This document shows, piece after piece, positions 27,839 through 36,008 of a DNA stretch of 64,000 nucleotides; positions within the stretch are counted from its first letter, which is position 1, and every line of letters starts with the position of its first letter. Location of the stretch: the NCBI GenBank assembly GCA_963773665.1, contig CAVZBZ010000004.1:688583-752582 (forward strand). Direction: 5' to 3'. Below the pieces are notes generated by a model. The model did no database searches, was not told the DNA's origin, and was given only the letters and a program-made list of their open reading frames with translations. The position numbers and the translations under genes were made by a program. Origin of the DNA: DATJLY01 sp963773665 (GTDB lineage Bacteria; Pseudomonadota; Alphaproteobacteria; ATCC43930; CGMCC-115725).

Positions 27839-28600
27839 TCATCCCAGCCGGTCGGCAATCCACGCGACCACCTCGGCGGCGCTTGCGACCGAAGGGCCGG
27901 GCTCGGGCGGCGGGCGCTGCACCATGACCACCGGAATCCCGGCCTCGCGCGCCGCCAAAAACTTTGCCGGAAGCGCGCCGCCGCTCGCCTTCGCGACCAC
28001 GACCTCGATCGCGTGACGATGCAGAAGATCGCGCTCGCCGTCCAGTGTGAAAGGCGGCCGCGCGACGATCACGACCGCATCGCCGAGCGGCAGTTCTGCG
28101 CGCGGCGGTTCGATCAGGCGGACGACGAACCGGATGCCGTCCAGTCCCGCGAACGCGCCCAGTTCGCGCGCGCCGACGGTGAGGAAGGCGCGCCGCCCGA
28201 TGCGCGCGACCTGCCGTGCGGCCGCGGCTGCGTCCGGCGCCTCGATCCAGCGATCTCCCGCGGCGGCGCGCCAGTGCGGCCGCACCACGGCAAGGCGCGG
28301 CACGGACGCTGCTTCCGCCGCACGCCGCGCGTGGCCCGATATCGTGACCGCGAACGGATGCGTCGCATCGACGAGGAGCGCGATGCCGTCCGCGCGCAGA
28401 TATGCGGCAAGCCCGTCGGCGCCGCCGAACCCGCCGGTCCGCACGGTTCCGGGCACGGGCGCGGGCCGTGCCGTGCGGCCGGCGAGCGACGTGACGACGC
28501 GGAGCCCTGCGCCGAACCGCTCGCCGAGCGCGCGCGCGATCGCTGCCGCTTCCGCCGTGCCGCCGAGGATCAGGACCGTGCGCGCGTCAGGGGCCGGCAT
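27839..28600 (-). CDS. cobK: precorrin-6A reductase
   Basis: A 253-residue NADPH-dependent reductase (CbiJ in the cobalt-early route). ILGGTAEAAAIARAL at the start is the dinucleotide-binding turn. LVDATHPFAVTISGHA near residue 75, LAVVRPHW, FLTVGARELGAF and VVVAKASGG mark the family. I chose the ATG at 28600, which overlaps the end of cbiD by 14 bp; longer in-frame extensions cover cbiD coding sequence and are not similar to CobK. The frame is intact. Confidence 0.94.
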   Translation of the reverse strand: MPAPDARTVLILGGTAEAAAIARALGERFGAGLRVVTSLAGRTARPAPVPGTVRTGGFGGADGLAAYLRADGIALLVDATHPFAVTISGHARRAAEAASVPRLAVVRPHWRAAAGDRWIEAPDAAAAARQVARIGRRAFLTVGARELGAFAGLDGIRFVVRLIEPPRAELPLGDAVVIVARPPFTLDGERDLLHRHAIEVVVAKASGGALPAKFLAAREAGIPVVMVQRPPPEPGPSVASAAEVVAWIADRLG

Positions 28601-29663
28601 GCGCGACAAGATTGCCGGCGCGGTCGAACAGCGCCACGTCCAATTCGATGCCGGGCTTGAGCCGGTCGAGCGCCACGCGCCGCGCATCGTCGGCGATGCT
28701 GGCGGCGAACGCCTCGGCGCAATCGGGCGCAAGCGCCGCCATCGCCGCGCCGACGCTTGCCGCGGCGCCGGCCGCTTCGATCGCGGAAGCGGGCGCGCCG
28801 ATGCGGGCAAGCCGGCGCGCCAGCTCGGCGCCGCCGATGCGGCTGCGCGCCGAGTGCAGGTCGAGATGGCCCTCCGCGAGCTTCGCCATCTTGGCGATGC
28901 CGCCCGCGAGCGTCACGCGCGGCACCGGATGCCGGCGCAGATATTTGAGCACGCCGCCGACGAAATCGCCCATGTCGATGAGGGCGAGGTCCGCAAGCCC
29001 GAAGAGAAGCTGCACCGCCGCTTCGGACGTGCTGCCGGTCGAAGCGGCGATATGCGTGAGTCCGGCGGCGCGCGCCACGTCGATGCCGCGCTCGATCGAC
29101 GCGATCCAGGCCGAGCACGAATAGGGCACGACGATGCCGGTCGTGCCGAGGATCGACAGGCCGCCGACGATGCCGAGACGCGCATTCATCGTTTTTGCCG
29201 CAAGCGCAGCACCGCCCGGGATCGACAGCGTGACTTCGAGATCGGGCGCGGCTTCGAGCTCTTCGAGCGCCCGTGCGATCATGGCGCGCGGGCCCGGATT
29301 GATCGCGGGCTCGCCGACGCCGAGCGGCAGGCCCGGCAATGTCACGGTGCCGACGCCGTCGCCGGCGTGGAAGCGGATGCCCGCGCCACGCTCGGCGCGC
29401 TTCAGCTCGGCGATCACCATGGCGCCGTGCGTCACGTCGGGATCGTCGCCCGCGTCCTTGACGATGCCGGCGCGCGCCGTGTCCGCGCCGCGTTCCTTCA
29501 GCGCCAATGGAAAGCGCGGCCGCTCGCCGCCTGGGAGCGCGATCGTTACCGGATCCGGGAAATGCCCGCTGATCAGCGCCTCGAAGGCGGCGCGCGCCGC
29601 CGCGGCCGCGCACGCGCCGGTCGACCAGCCGCGCCGCAACATGGGCTTTCGCCGCTCCGCCAT
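28587..29663 (-). CDS. cbiD: cobalt-precorrin-5B C1-methyltransferase CbiD
   Basis: A 358-residue enzyme of the cobalt-early pathway that methylates C-1, in the place taken by CobF in strictly aerobic producers. RRGWSTGACAAAAARAAFEAL near the N-terminus, AINPGPRAMI, SCSAWIASIERGIDVARAAG and ASTGSTSEAA are family signatures. It forms a minus-strand pair with cobK, overlapping it. It is divergent from cobA across a repeat-bearing gap of 129 bp. Together with CbiG and CbiX it shows that oxygen-independent ring contraction is encoded. Confidence 0.94.
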   Translation of the reverse strand: MAERRKPMLRRGWSTGACAAAAARAAFEALISGHFPDPVTIALPGGERPRFPLALKERGADTARAGIVKDAGDDPDVTHGAMVIAELKRAERGAGIRFHAGDGVGTVTLPGLPLGVGEPAINPGPRAMIARALEELEAAPDLEVTLSIPGGAALAAKTMNARLGIVGGLSILGTTGIVVPYSCSAWIASIERGIDVARAAGLTHIAASTGSTSEAAVQLLFGLADLALIDMGDFVGGVLKYLRRHPVPRVTLAGGIAKMAKLAEGHLDLHSARSRIGGAELARRLARIGAPASAIEAAGAAASVGAAMAALAPDCAEAFAASIADDARRVALDRLKPGIELDVALFDRAGNLVAHAGP

Positions 29664-29683
29664 GCGCGAAGTCTAGGCCGCGC

Positions 29684-29762
29684 CGTCATTCCCGCGAAAG
29701 CGGGAATCCAGGGCCGCGGCACGTCGCTTGCCGTGGGTCCCCGCTTGCGCGGGGACGACGAT
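29684..29762. repeat. dispersed palindromic repeats between cbiD and cobA
   Basis: Two palindromic units in tandem fill the intergenic space: one built on TTCCCGCGAAAGCGGGAA and one on TCCCCGCTTGCGCGGGGA. Units of this type (GTCATTCCCGC...) are scattered in many alphaproteobacterial genomes. They can form hairpins in either transcript and may help end or insulate transcription between the divergent genes. Confidence 0.75.
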
Positions 29763-29792
29763 GGCGAGGGGCCATGTGCTAGAGTTTCCGCG

Positions 29793-30575
29793 ATGGAGCT
29801 CGACGAAGGTCTTTTCGCTCTGCCCGATTTCGCGCCCGGCTCGGTGTGGCTCGTCGGCGCCGGGCCGGGTGCGCCCGGGCTTTTGACGGTGCTGGCGCTC
29901 CACGCGCTCAAAGCGGCCGACGTCGTGGTTTACGACGCGCTCGTCGATCGGCGCATCCTGCGCCTCGCGCGGGCGGGGGCGGCGCTCGATTACGCGGGCA
30001 AGCGCGGCGGCAAGCCGTCGCCGCAGCAGCCGGACATCTCGCTGCGCCTTATCCGGCTCGCGCGCGAGGGCAAGCGCGTGCTGCGCTTGAAAGGCGGCGA
30101 CCCGTTCGTGTTCGGCCGCGGCGGCGAGGAGGCGGCTGCGCTTGCGCAAGCGGGCATTCCGTGCCGCGTCGTGCCGGGCATCACCGCCGGCATCGGCGGC
30201 CTCGCCGCGGCCGGCATCCCGGCGACGCATCGCGACACCAATTCGGCGGTGGCCTTCGTCACCGGCCATGCGAGCGGCGGCGAGGTGCCGGACGGCATCG
30301 ACTGGGCTGCGCTCGCGCGCGCGGCGCCGGTGCTGGTGATCTACATGGCCTTGAAGCATCTCGATGCGATCGCGGCGCGGCTCATGGAAGCCGGGCGCCC
30401 GGCCGACGAGCCGGTCGCGATCGTCAGCAAGGCCACCATGGCAGGGCAGCGCGTGCTACGCACGAGCCTTGCCCGCGCCGCTACCGACGCGCGCGCCGCC
30501 GGGATCGAGCCGCCGGCCGTCGTCGCCATCGGCCCGGTGGTGGCGCTGTCGGAAAAGCTCAATCTTCTGTCGTAA
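29793..30575 (+). CDS. cobA: uroporphyrinogen-III C-methyltransferase
   Basis: A 260-residue SUMT that makes precorrin-2 from uroporphyrinogen III, the entry to cobalamin and sirohaem. VGAGPGAPGLLTVLALHAL, YDALV, LKGGDPFVFGRGGEEA, PGITAGIGGLAAAGIPATHRDTNSAVAFVTGH and an ALKHLDAIAARL stretch cover the whole family pattern. The start is the ATG at 29793. Transcribed alone or with cobB, 76 bp downstream. The frame is intact. Confidence 0.95.
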   Translation: MELDEGLFALPDFAPGSVWLVGAGPGAPGLLTVLALHALKAADVVVYDALVDRRILRLARAGAALDYAGKRGGKPSPQQPDISLRLIRLAREGKRVLRLKGGDPFVFGRGGEEAAALAQAGIPCRVVPGITAGIGGLAAAGIPATHRDTNSAVAFVTGHASGGEVPDGIDWAALARAAPVLVIYMALKHLDAIAARLMEAGRPADEPVAIVSKATMAGQRVLRTSLARAATDARAAGIEPPAVVAIGPVVALSEKLNLLS

Positions 30576-30586
30576 ACACGCACGTG

Positions 30587-30614
30587 GAGCGCGGGTGCGA
30601 AGTCGAAGGACGCT
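30587..30614 (+). repeat. partial copy of the AGTCGAAGGACGC dispersed repeat
   Basis: GGAGCGCGGG followed by GAAGTCGAAGGACGC between cobA and cobB matches one arm of the repeat family seen complete at 51148-51267 and beside the IS110 element at 35325. Only the 3' arm is clear here. Confidence 0.5.
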
Positions 30615-30651
30615 TTGCATCGTCCCATCTTCATGGCCTATAGCGGCGGCC

Positions 30652-31965
30652 ATGCCGAACGGCCTCATTCTCGCAGCGCCTTCGTCCGGAAGCGGCAAGA
30701 CCGTGGTCGCGCTCGCGCTCGCCGCCGCGCTGCGCCGGCGCGGCGTGCGCGTCGCCGCGGCGAAATCGGGTCCCGACTATATCGACGGCGCATTTTTGGC
30801 CGCGGCCGCCGGCGCGCCGTGCCGCAATCTCGACGCCTGGGCGATGCGGCGCGAGACGATCGCCGCGGCGCTTGCGTCGTTCGCCGGCGCCGATCTCGTG
30901 CTGTGCGAAGGCGCGATGGGCCTCTTCGACGGCATCGGCGCGGGCGCCATGGGATCGACGGCTTCGCTCGCGGCGATCGTCGGCTGGCCGATCGTCCTCG
31001 TCGTCGATGTTTTGGGCGCGGGCGCTTCGATCTCGGCGCTCGTCGAAGGATTTTGCCGGCACCGCCCCGAAACGGCGATCGCCGGCATCATCCTCAATCG
31101 CGTCGGCAGCGCGCGGCATCGGGCGCTGCTCGAAACCGCGCTCGCGCGCGACGTGCCGGAGGTGGCGTTCATCGGCGCCTTGTCGCGCGATCCCGCGCTG
31201 GCCCTGCCGTCACGCCACCTCGGCCTCGTTCAGGCGTCCGAGCACGCGTCGCTCGAGGCGATGCTCGCGCGCGCCGCCCAAAAAGCCGAGGCGGAGATCG
31301 ACCTGGCGCGGTTGCTGGCGCTCGCTGCGCCCGCCGCGCTCGCGCCGCAACAGGGCGCGGCAGCGCTGCCGCCGCTTGGCCAGCGCATCGCCGTGGCAAG
31401 CGACCGCGCTTTCGCCTTCGCCTATGACTTCGTGCTCGAAGGCTGGCGCGCGGCGGGCGCGGAGCTCGGCTTCTTCTCGCCGCTCGGCGACGAGGCGCCC
31501 GATCCTTCGTGCGATGCGGTCTATCTGCCCGGAGGATATCCCGAGCTGCATGCCGGGACGCTTGCCGCTGCGCGCCGCTTCCGCGAGGGCGTGCGCGAAG
31601 CGGCGGCGCGCGGGGCGCGGATCTATGGCGAATGCGGCGGCTATATGGCGCTGGGATGCGGCCTCGTCGATGCTGCGGGCGCGCGGCACGAAATGGCGGG
31701 CCTTCTGCCGCTCGAGACGAGTTTCGCCGAGCGGCGGCTGCAGTTGGGCTATCGCGAGGCGCGGCTCGCCGGCGCTTCGCCGTTGGGCGCGGCGGGCGCG
31801 CGCTATCGCGGGCACGAGTTTCACTATGCGACGATTTGCGACGAAGGTGCCGGCGATCCTCTCTTCGCGCTCGCCGACGGCGAAGGCGCTGCGCTCGGCC
31901 TCGCGGGCCGCACGGCCGGCAATGTCATGGGCTCGTTCGTCCATCTCATCGACCGCGCGCCGTGA
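30652..31965 (+). CDS. cobB: cobyrinic acid a,c-diamide synthase
   Basis: A 437-residue glutamine-dependent amidase (CbiA type). The N-terminal P-loop domain has PSSGSGKTVVALALAAAL, KSGPDYIDG and LCEGAMGLFDG. The C-terminal glutaminase domain has the Cys nucleophile in YGECGGYMALG, with HEFHYAT and the final GSFVHLI histidine. It amidates the a and c side chains of (cobalt-)hydrogenobyrinate. The start is the ATG at 30652. The frame is intact. Confidence 0.95.
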   Translation: MPNGLILAAPSSGSGKTVVALALAAALRRRGVRVAAAKSGPDYIDGAFLAAAAGAPCRNLDAWAMRRETIAAALASFAGADLVLCEGAMGLFDGIGAGAMGSTASLAAIVGWPIVLVVDVLGAGASISALVEGFCRHRPETAIAGIILNRVGSARHRALLETALARDVPEVAFIGALSRDPALALPSRHLGLVQASEHASLEAMLARAAQKAEAEIDLARLLALAAPAALAPQQGAAALPPLGQRIAVASDRAFAFAYDFVLEGWRAAGAELGFFSPLGDEAPDPSCDAVYLPGGYPELHAGTLAAARRFREGVREAAARGARIYGECGGYMALGCGLVDAAGARHEMAGLLPLETSFAERRLQLGYREARLAGASPLGAAGARYRGHEFHYATICDEGAGDPLFALADGEGAALGLAGRTAGNVMGSFVHLIDRAP

Positions 31966-32016
31966 CGGCTCAGCGAGCGTTCTTGCTCGTGGCCAATCTT
32001 CGTATAAGCTTGGGGC

Positions 32017-32739
32017 GTGAGCCGATCATCGCTCCTCAGGATGGATCTCGAATCGCTGTCGCTCATGGGCGGCGCGGTGCCGGTGCGCGTGAGCCAGCAT
32101 CCGCGCGCGCGCCGCATGGCGTTGCGGATCGATCCGCAGGGCGAGACGGTCGATCTCGTCCTGCCGCCGCGCAGCTCGCTCGCGCGCGCGCTCGAATTCT
32201 TCGAAGCGAACCGGCCTTGGCTCGAGCGGCGCCTGGCGGCGCTGCCGCCGCGCACGGCGTTCGCCGACGGTGTCGATGTGCCGCTCCTGGGCGTGCCGCA
32301 CCGCATCCGCCACGTGCGCTCGAGCCTCGGGCGCGGCGCGGTGTGGATCGAGGGAACCGAGATCCTGGTGAGCGGCGAGAAGCTGCATCTGGCGCGGCGC
32401 GTGCGCGATCACCTGCGCGAGCGGGCGCGGCGCGAGCTGTCCACGCGCGCGCGGGCGCTCGCCGATCGGATCGAGCGCCCCATCGTCCGCGTCAGCGTGC
32501 GCGACACCCGCACGCGCTGGGGCAGTTGCTCGGCCTCGGGCAATCTGTGCTTTTCCTGGCGTTTGGTGTTCGCGCCGGAAGAGGTGCTCGATTATGTCGT
32601 GGCGCACGAGGTGGCGCACCTCGTCCACATGAATCACGGGCAGCGCTTCTGGCGCCTCGTCGAAAAGCTCTGCCCGGGTGCCGGCCGCCAGCGCGTCTGG
32701 CTCAACCGCAACCGCGCGCAGCTGCTGCGGATCGGCTGA
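32017..32739 (+). CDS. YgjP-like (DUF45) zinc metallopeptidase
   Basis: About 240 residues. The zinc-binding HEVAHLVHMNHGQRFW motif near residue 195 has HExxH plus a downstream His, as in YgjP and SprT-like proteins. It is preceded by the family's RTRWGSCSASGNLCFSWRLVFAP block. The N-terminal half (RRMALRIDPQGETVDLVLPP) is the usual beta-rich lead domain. There is no signal peptide. Two starts are possible: GTG 32017, or ATG 32041 with AGG before it; the conserved part begins after both. The substrate is unknown in this family. Confidence 0.85.
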   Translation: MSRSSLLRMDLESLSLMGGAVPVRVSQHPRARRMALRIDPQGETVDLVLPPRSSLARALEFFEANRPWLERRLAALPPRTAFADGVDVPLLGVPHRIRHVRSSLGRGAVWIEGTEILVSGEKLHLARRVRDHLRERARRELSTRARALADRIERPIVRVSVRDTRTRWGSCSASGNLCFSWRLVFAPEEVLDYVVAHEVAHLVHMNHGQRFWRLVEKLCPGAGRQRVWLNRNRAQLLRIG

Positions 32740-32742
32740 GCC

Positions 32743-32853
32743 CTACGCCACGAGCCGCACGATCGCGCCGATCGCGGCCCAGGCGACGGTGCTCGTCGCT
32801 GCAATGAGAAGACACGAAGCCCTGATCGACCAGCGCGCCGTTGCATCCGGCAT
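32743..32853 (-). CDS. possible 36-residue single-pass membrane peptide
   Basis: A short frame from ATG 32853 to TAG 32743 encodes a basic N-terminus followed by a hydrophobic helix of about 22 residues (SCLLIAATSTVAWAAIGAI). Small membrane peptides of this design are frequent in alphaproteobacteria. The ribosome site is weak and there is no database check, so it is tentative. It lies between two convergent genes. Confidence 0.35.
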   Translation of the reverse strand: MPDATARWSIRASCLLIAATSTVAWAAIGAIVRLVA

Positions 32854-32928
32854 GGGACGCACCCTTTGCAATTCGACCCATGAGAAGGCTATCGCCGCGC
32901 CAGGGCGCCGGCTCGTGGCAAGAATGGG

Positions 32929-34191
32929 TCAACCGGCCGGCGCCGCGCGCGGCGCGCGCATCAGCCACCAAAGGAGGAGGAGGCTCGGCAGACAGAGGCA
33001 TGTTGCAAGCACAAAGAACGGCGCCCAGCCCATCCGGTCGGCGAGCCAGCCGCCCGAAGCGGTGAAGAGCGTGCGCGGCGCCGCGGCGAGCGCCGAGAGG
33101 AGCGCATACTGCGTCGCGGTGAAGGCCGGATTGCACAGCCGCGAGAGGTAGGCCACGAACGCGGCCGAGCTCATCCCGCCGGTCACGTTCTCGACCGCGA
33201 TGGTGAGCGCGAGCACCGCCGGATCGGCCCCGGCGCAGAGCTGCACCACATACATGAGGTTCGACAGCATCTGCAGCACGCCGCAGACGAGCAGCGCGGG
33301 CATGACGCCGAGGCGATAGACGATGCCGCCGCCCGCGACCACGCCCGCGACGCTCGCCGCCAGTCCGAACGCCTTGGCGACGTTCGCGATCTCGATCTTG
33401 CTGAAGCCCAGGATGATGTAGAACGGATTCGACATCCACCCCGCGAGCGCGTCGCCGAGCTTGTAGAGCACGACGAAGGCGAGGATCGCCCAGGCCGAAT
33501 CGCGCCGCACGAATTCGGCGAAGGGCGCGACGACCGCGCTCTCGAACGACGCGGCGCGCGGCCCCGTCGGCAGCTTCGGCTCGCGCGTCATGAGCACGCT
33601 TCCCATGCCGATGCAAAGGAGCGCCGCCATCGTCGCGTAAGCCTCGAACCAGCCGAGATATGACGCGAGATAAAGCGCGCCCGCGGTCGAGGCGACCATG
33701 CCGACGCGATAGCCCACCTGCGTTGCCGCCGCGCCCGCGCCTTGCTGGCGCTCGTCGAGCAGCTCGACCCGGTACGCGTCGATGACGATGTCCTGGCTTG
33801 CCGACAGGAACGCGACGAGTGCGGCCAGCGCAAACATAAGGACAAGCGGCGCGTGTCCGGGATCGAGCGCGCCGAGCGCCACGAGCGCCAGCGCGAGCGC
33901 GGCCTCGATCGCCAGCGCCCAGCCGCGCCTTCGTCCGAAGGCGCGCGTCAGCAGCGGCACGCCGATGCGGTCCACCACCGGCGCCCACAGGAATTTCAGC
34001 GTATAGGCGAGCCCGACATTGGCGAAGAGGCCGATCGCGGTCAGCGAGACGTGCGATTCCTGGAGCCAGATCGCCAGCGTCGAGCCGGTGAGCGCCAGCG
34101 GCAGGCCGCTCGCGAACCCCATGCACAAGATCGCCAGCATGCGCCGGTCGCGATAGACGCCAAACGCCCGGAACCAGGAATTCAGCAGCAA
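32929..34191 (-). CDS. ampG: AmpG-like MFS permease
   Basis: A 420-residue major-facilitator protein with about 12 hydrophobic helices. FASGLPLALTGSTLAIWLQE, FLWAPVVDRIGVPLL, RRRGW, SASQDIVIDAYRVELL and QVGYRVGMV are characteristic of AmpG, which imports anhydromuropeptides for cell-wall recycling and can set beta-lactamase induction. Specificity is inferred from family only. The start appears to be TTG at 34191, with GAGGG seven bases before it; that ribosome site lies right at the edge of the IS110 element, so the insertion has replaced the native promoter region. Confidence 0.85.
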   Translation of the reverse strand: MLLNSWFRAFGVYRDRRMLAILCMGFASGLPLALTGSTLAIWLQESHVSLTAIGLFANVGLAYTLKFLWAPVVDRIGVPLLTRAFGRRRGWALAIEAALALALVALGALDPGHAPLVLMFALAALVAFLSASQDIVIDAYRVELLDERQQGAGAAATQVGYRVGMVASTAGALYLASYLGWFEAYATMAALLCIGMGSVLMTREPKLPTGPRAASFESAVVAPFAEFVRRDSAWAILAFVVLYKLGDALAGWMSNPFYIILGFSKIEIANVAKAFGLAASVAGVVAGGGIVYRLGVMPALLVCGVLQMLSNLMYVVQLCAGADPAVLALTIAVENVTGGMSSAAFVAYLSRLCNPAFTATQYALLSALAAAPRTLFTASGGWLADRMGWAPFFVLATCLCLPSLLLLWWLMRAPRAAPAG

Positions 34192-34248
34192 TGTCCCTCA
34201 TCCTTGTAAGTCGGAAGCGGCCGCATCGGCTAGAGTGGTGGGTGCGGT

Positions 34249-34315
34249 GGCAGTGGGGAGACCGGCTCATCCTGGGGCCAGGAAGCCCGTCGCTCAGCCT
34301 GGCTCTCCCATTGCC
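34249..34315 (+). ncRNA. candidate IS110 bridge RNA (left-end noncoding structure)
   Basis: The leader ahead of the transposase can fold. GGCAGTGGGGAG (34249-34260) pairs with CTCTCCCATTGCC (34303-34315), with one wobble-rich bulge. Inside it GCCAGG (34277-34282) pairs with CCTGGC (34298-34303) around a 15-nt loop; the two stems meet at one base. IS110 elements are known to express a structured guide (bridge) RNA from this end that selects target and donor DNA through loops. Assignment here rests on position and hand-drawn pairing only. The transcript could extend to the ATG at 34382. Confidence 0.45.
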
Positions 34316-34381
34316 GATCCATTGAACCCGGACAGTCGTGTGGGCCGCAGCGCGAGCCCGGTTAAGCAAGGCAGGGCTTCG

Positions 34382-35311
34382 ATGGACGCGAAGTATGTTG
34401 GCATCGATGTATCGAAGGACCGGTTGGACGTGCATGTGCGGCCAACGGGGGAGACCTTCGCCGTCGCGCGCGACGGCGAAGGACTGGCGGCTTTGGTCGA
34501 TCGGCTGCGGTCGCTTCAGCCGCTTCTGGTCGCGGTCGAGGCGACCGGCGGCTTCGAGATGACGGTTGCCGCGGCGGTTGGCGGTGCCGGCCTGCCGCTG
34601 GCGGTGGTCAACCCGGCGCAGGTGCGTCACTACGCGCAGGCGCTCGGCCGGCGGGCGAAGACCGACGCGATCGATGCCGAGGTGATCGCCCGGTTCGCCG
34701 AGGCGACGCATCCGGAGCCGCGGCCGCTCCCGGACGAGGACACGCAGGCGCTGGCCGATTTGGTCACGCGCCGGCGGCAGATCATCGTCATGATGGTGGC
34801 CGAGCGCCAGCGCGCGGCGCGCCTGCCGAAGCGGCTCAAGCGGAGCTGCGAGCGGGTGATCCGCGTGCTCGAGAAGGAGCTCGCGGCGCTCGACCAGGAC
34901 ATCGGCACCACCGTGCGCGGCTCGCCGGCCTGGCGCGAGACGGAGAATCTCCTCGCCTCGGTGCCAAGCGTCGGCGACATTACCGCCCGCACGCTTATCG
35001 CCGAACTGCCCGAGCTTGGCACGCTCGATCGCCGCAAGATCGCCAGCCTGGTCGGCGTCGCGCCCTTCACCCGCCAGTCGGGTCGTTGGCACGGCAAGTC
35101 CTTCATCGGCGGCGGCCGGCCGGACGTCCGCGCCGCCCTCTTTGTCGCCACCATGTCGGCGGTCCGTCATAACCCCACCATCCGCGCCTTCCGCCAGAGG
35201 CTGCTCGCCAAAGGCAAGCCGAAGATGGTCGTCATGGTCGCCTGCATGCGCAAGCTCCTCACCATCTTGAATGCAATCCTGAGAGACCGTAAGCCATGGC
35301 AAACCGCTTGA
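34382..35311 (+). CDS. IS110-family transposase
   Basis: A 309-residue recombinase. The N-terminal RuvC-like DEDD domain shows YVGIDVSKDRLDVHV (first Asp), VAVEATGGFE (Glu) and GRRAKTDAIDAEVIARFA (the Asp pair). The C-terminal transposase-20 domain has SVPSVGDITARTLIAELPELG and IASLVGVAPFTRQSGRWHGKSFIGGGRPDVRAALF, which carries the catalytic serine region. The ATG at 34382 begins the conserved domain. The frame is intact, unlike the IS630 gene in this window, so the element may still be active. Confidence 0.93.
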   Translation: MDAKYVGIDVSKDRLDVHVRPTGETFAVARDGEGLAALVDRLRSLQPLLVAVEATGGFEMTVAAAVGGAGLPLAVVNPAQVRHYAQALGRRAKTDAIDAEVIARFAEATHPEPRPLPDEDTQALADLVTRRRQIIVMMVAERQRAARLPKRLKRSCERVIRVLEKELAALDQDIGTTVRGSPAWRETENLLASVPSVGDITARTLIAELPELGTLDRRKIASLVGVAPFTRQSGRWHGKSFIGGGRPDVRAALFVATMSAVRHNPTIRAFRQRLLAKGKPKMVVMVACMRKLLTILNAILRDRKPWQTA

Positions 35312-35324
35312 CGCGCAACACAGT

Positions 35325-35369
35325 CGCTGAGCGAAGCGCGCGAACGCGCGCGCAGTCGAAGGACGCACG
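35325..35369 (+). repeat. dispersed repeat at the IS110 right flank
   Basis: CGCTGAGCGAAGCGCGCGAA, a short GC core, then CAGTCGAAGGACGCA. It matches the unit at 51221-51267 and, in reverse, 51148-51210. It is a hairpin-forming intergenic repeat. Confidence 0.7.
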
Positions 35370-35373
35370 ATTT

Positions 35374-35931
35374 TTACGGCTTCTTCTCCGCGTCGGCCGC
35401 GACCTGCATGCGGACGATGCGGTCGGGATTGACGACCGATCCGTTGCGGTCGGGATCGCCCTTCTTGATGGCGTCGATGAACTCCATGCCCGAGACGACC
35501 TGGCCGAAGATCGTGTATTTGCCGTCGAGGAAGGGCGCCGGCGCAAAGCAGATGAAGAACTGGCTGTCGGCGCTGTCGGGATCTTGCGCCCGCGCCATCG
35601 ACACCGTGCCGCGCACGTGATGCACCTGCGAGAATTCGGCCTTGAGGTTCTGGCCCGAGCCGCCGGTGCCGTCGCCCTTGGGGTCGCCGGTTTGCGCCAT
35701 GAATCCGGCGATGACGCGATGGAAGGCGATGCCGTTATAGAAGCCGCGGCGCGTCAGTTCCTTGATCCGCGCCACCGTCTTCGGCGCGAGATCGGGGCGC
35801 AGCTCGATGACGGCGCGGCCCGCCGGCACGTCGAGGTAGATCGTGTTCTCGAGATCGGCTGCGCTCACGGGACCTCCCATCATGGCAAGAAGAACGGCCG
35901 CGAGAGCGGCGATCCAGGCTCGTTGAAACAT
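35374..35931 (-). CDS. periplasmic cyclophilin-type peptidyl-prolyl isomerase
   Basis: A 185-residue cyclophilin with an N-terminal signal peptide (AALAAVLLAMMGGPVSAAD, cleavage near residue 25). The catalytic arginine region is FHRVIAGFMAQTGDP, followed by SMARAQDPDSADSQFFIC and FGQVVSGMEFIDAI. It should catalyse proline isomerisation during folding of exported proteins. The ATG at 35931 begins the signal peptide. It is 77 bp downstream of the cysteine-hydrolase gene on the same strand; its 3' end abuts the repeat beside IS110. Confidence 0.92.
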   Translation of the reverse strand: MFQRAWIAALAAVLLAMMGGPVSAADLENTIYLDVPAGRAVIELRPDLAPKTVARIKELTRRGFYNGIAFHRVIAGFMAQTGDPKGDGTGGSGQNLKAEFSQVHHVRGTVSMARAQDPDSADSQFFICFAPAPFLDGKYTIFGQVVSGMEFIDAIKKGDPDRNGSVVNPDRIVRMQVAADAEKKP

Positions 35932-36008
35932 GTGCGATACCGCCGCTTGAAGAAGGGGCCGCGACCTTATCGCACGGGGCCGCGCCTGGGAAGCGAAAGC
36001 GGGGCGGC

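Larger units (their letters stand above)
34207..35324 (+). mobile_element. IS110-family insertion sequence
   Basis: About 1.1 kb containing one DEDD transposase gene and about 175 bp of upstream noncoding sequence. No long terminal inverted repeats or clear target duplication are visible, as expected for IS110. The ends are estimated: the right flank resumes a dispersed repeat (GCTGAGCGAAG through GTCGAAGGACGC) at about 35325. The left flank GTCCCTCATCCTTG resembles the other arm of the same repeat, so the element probably inserted into a repeat copy between ampG and the cyclophilin gene. Confidence 0.8.
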
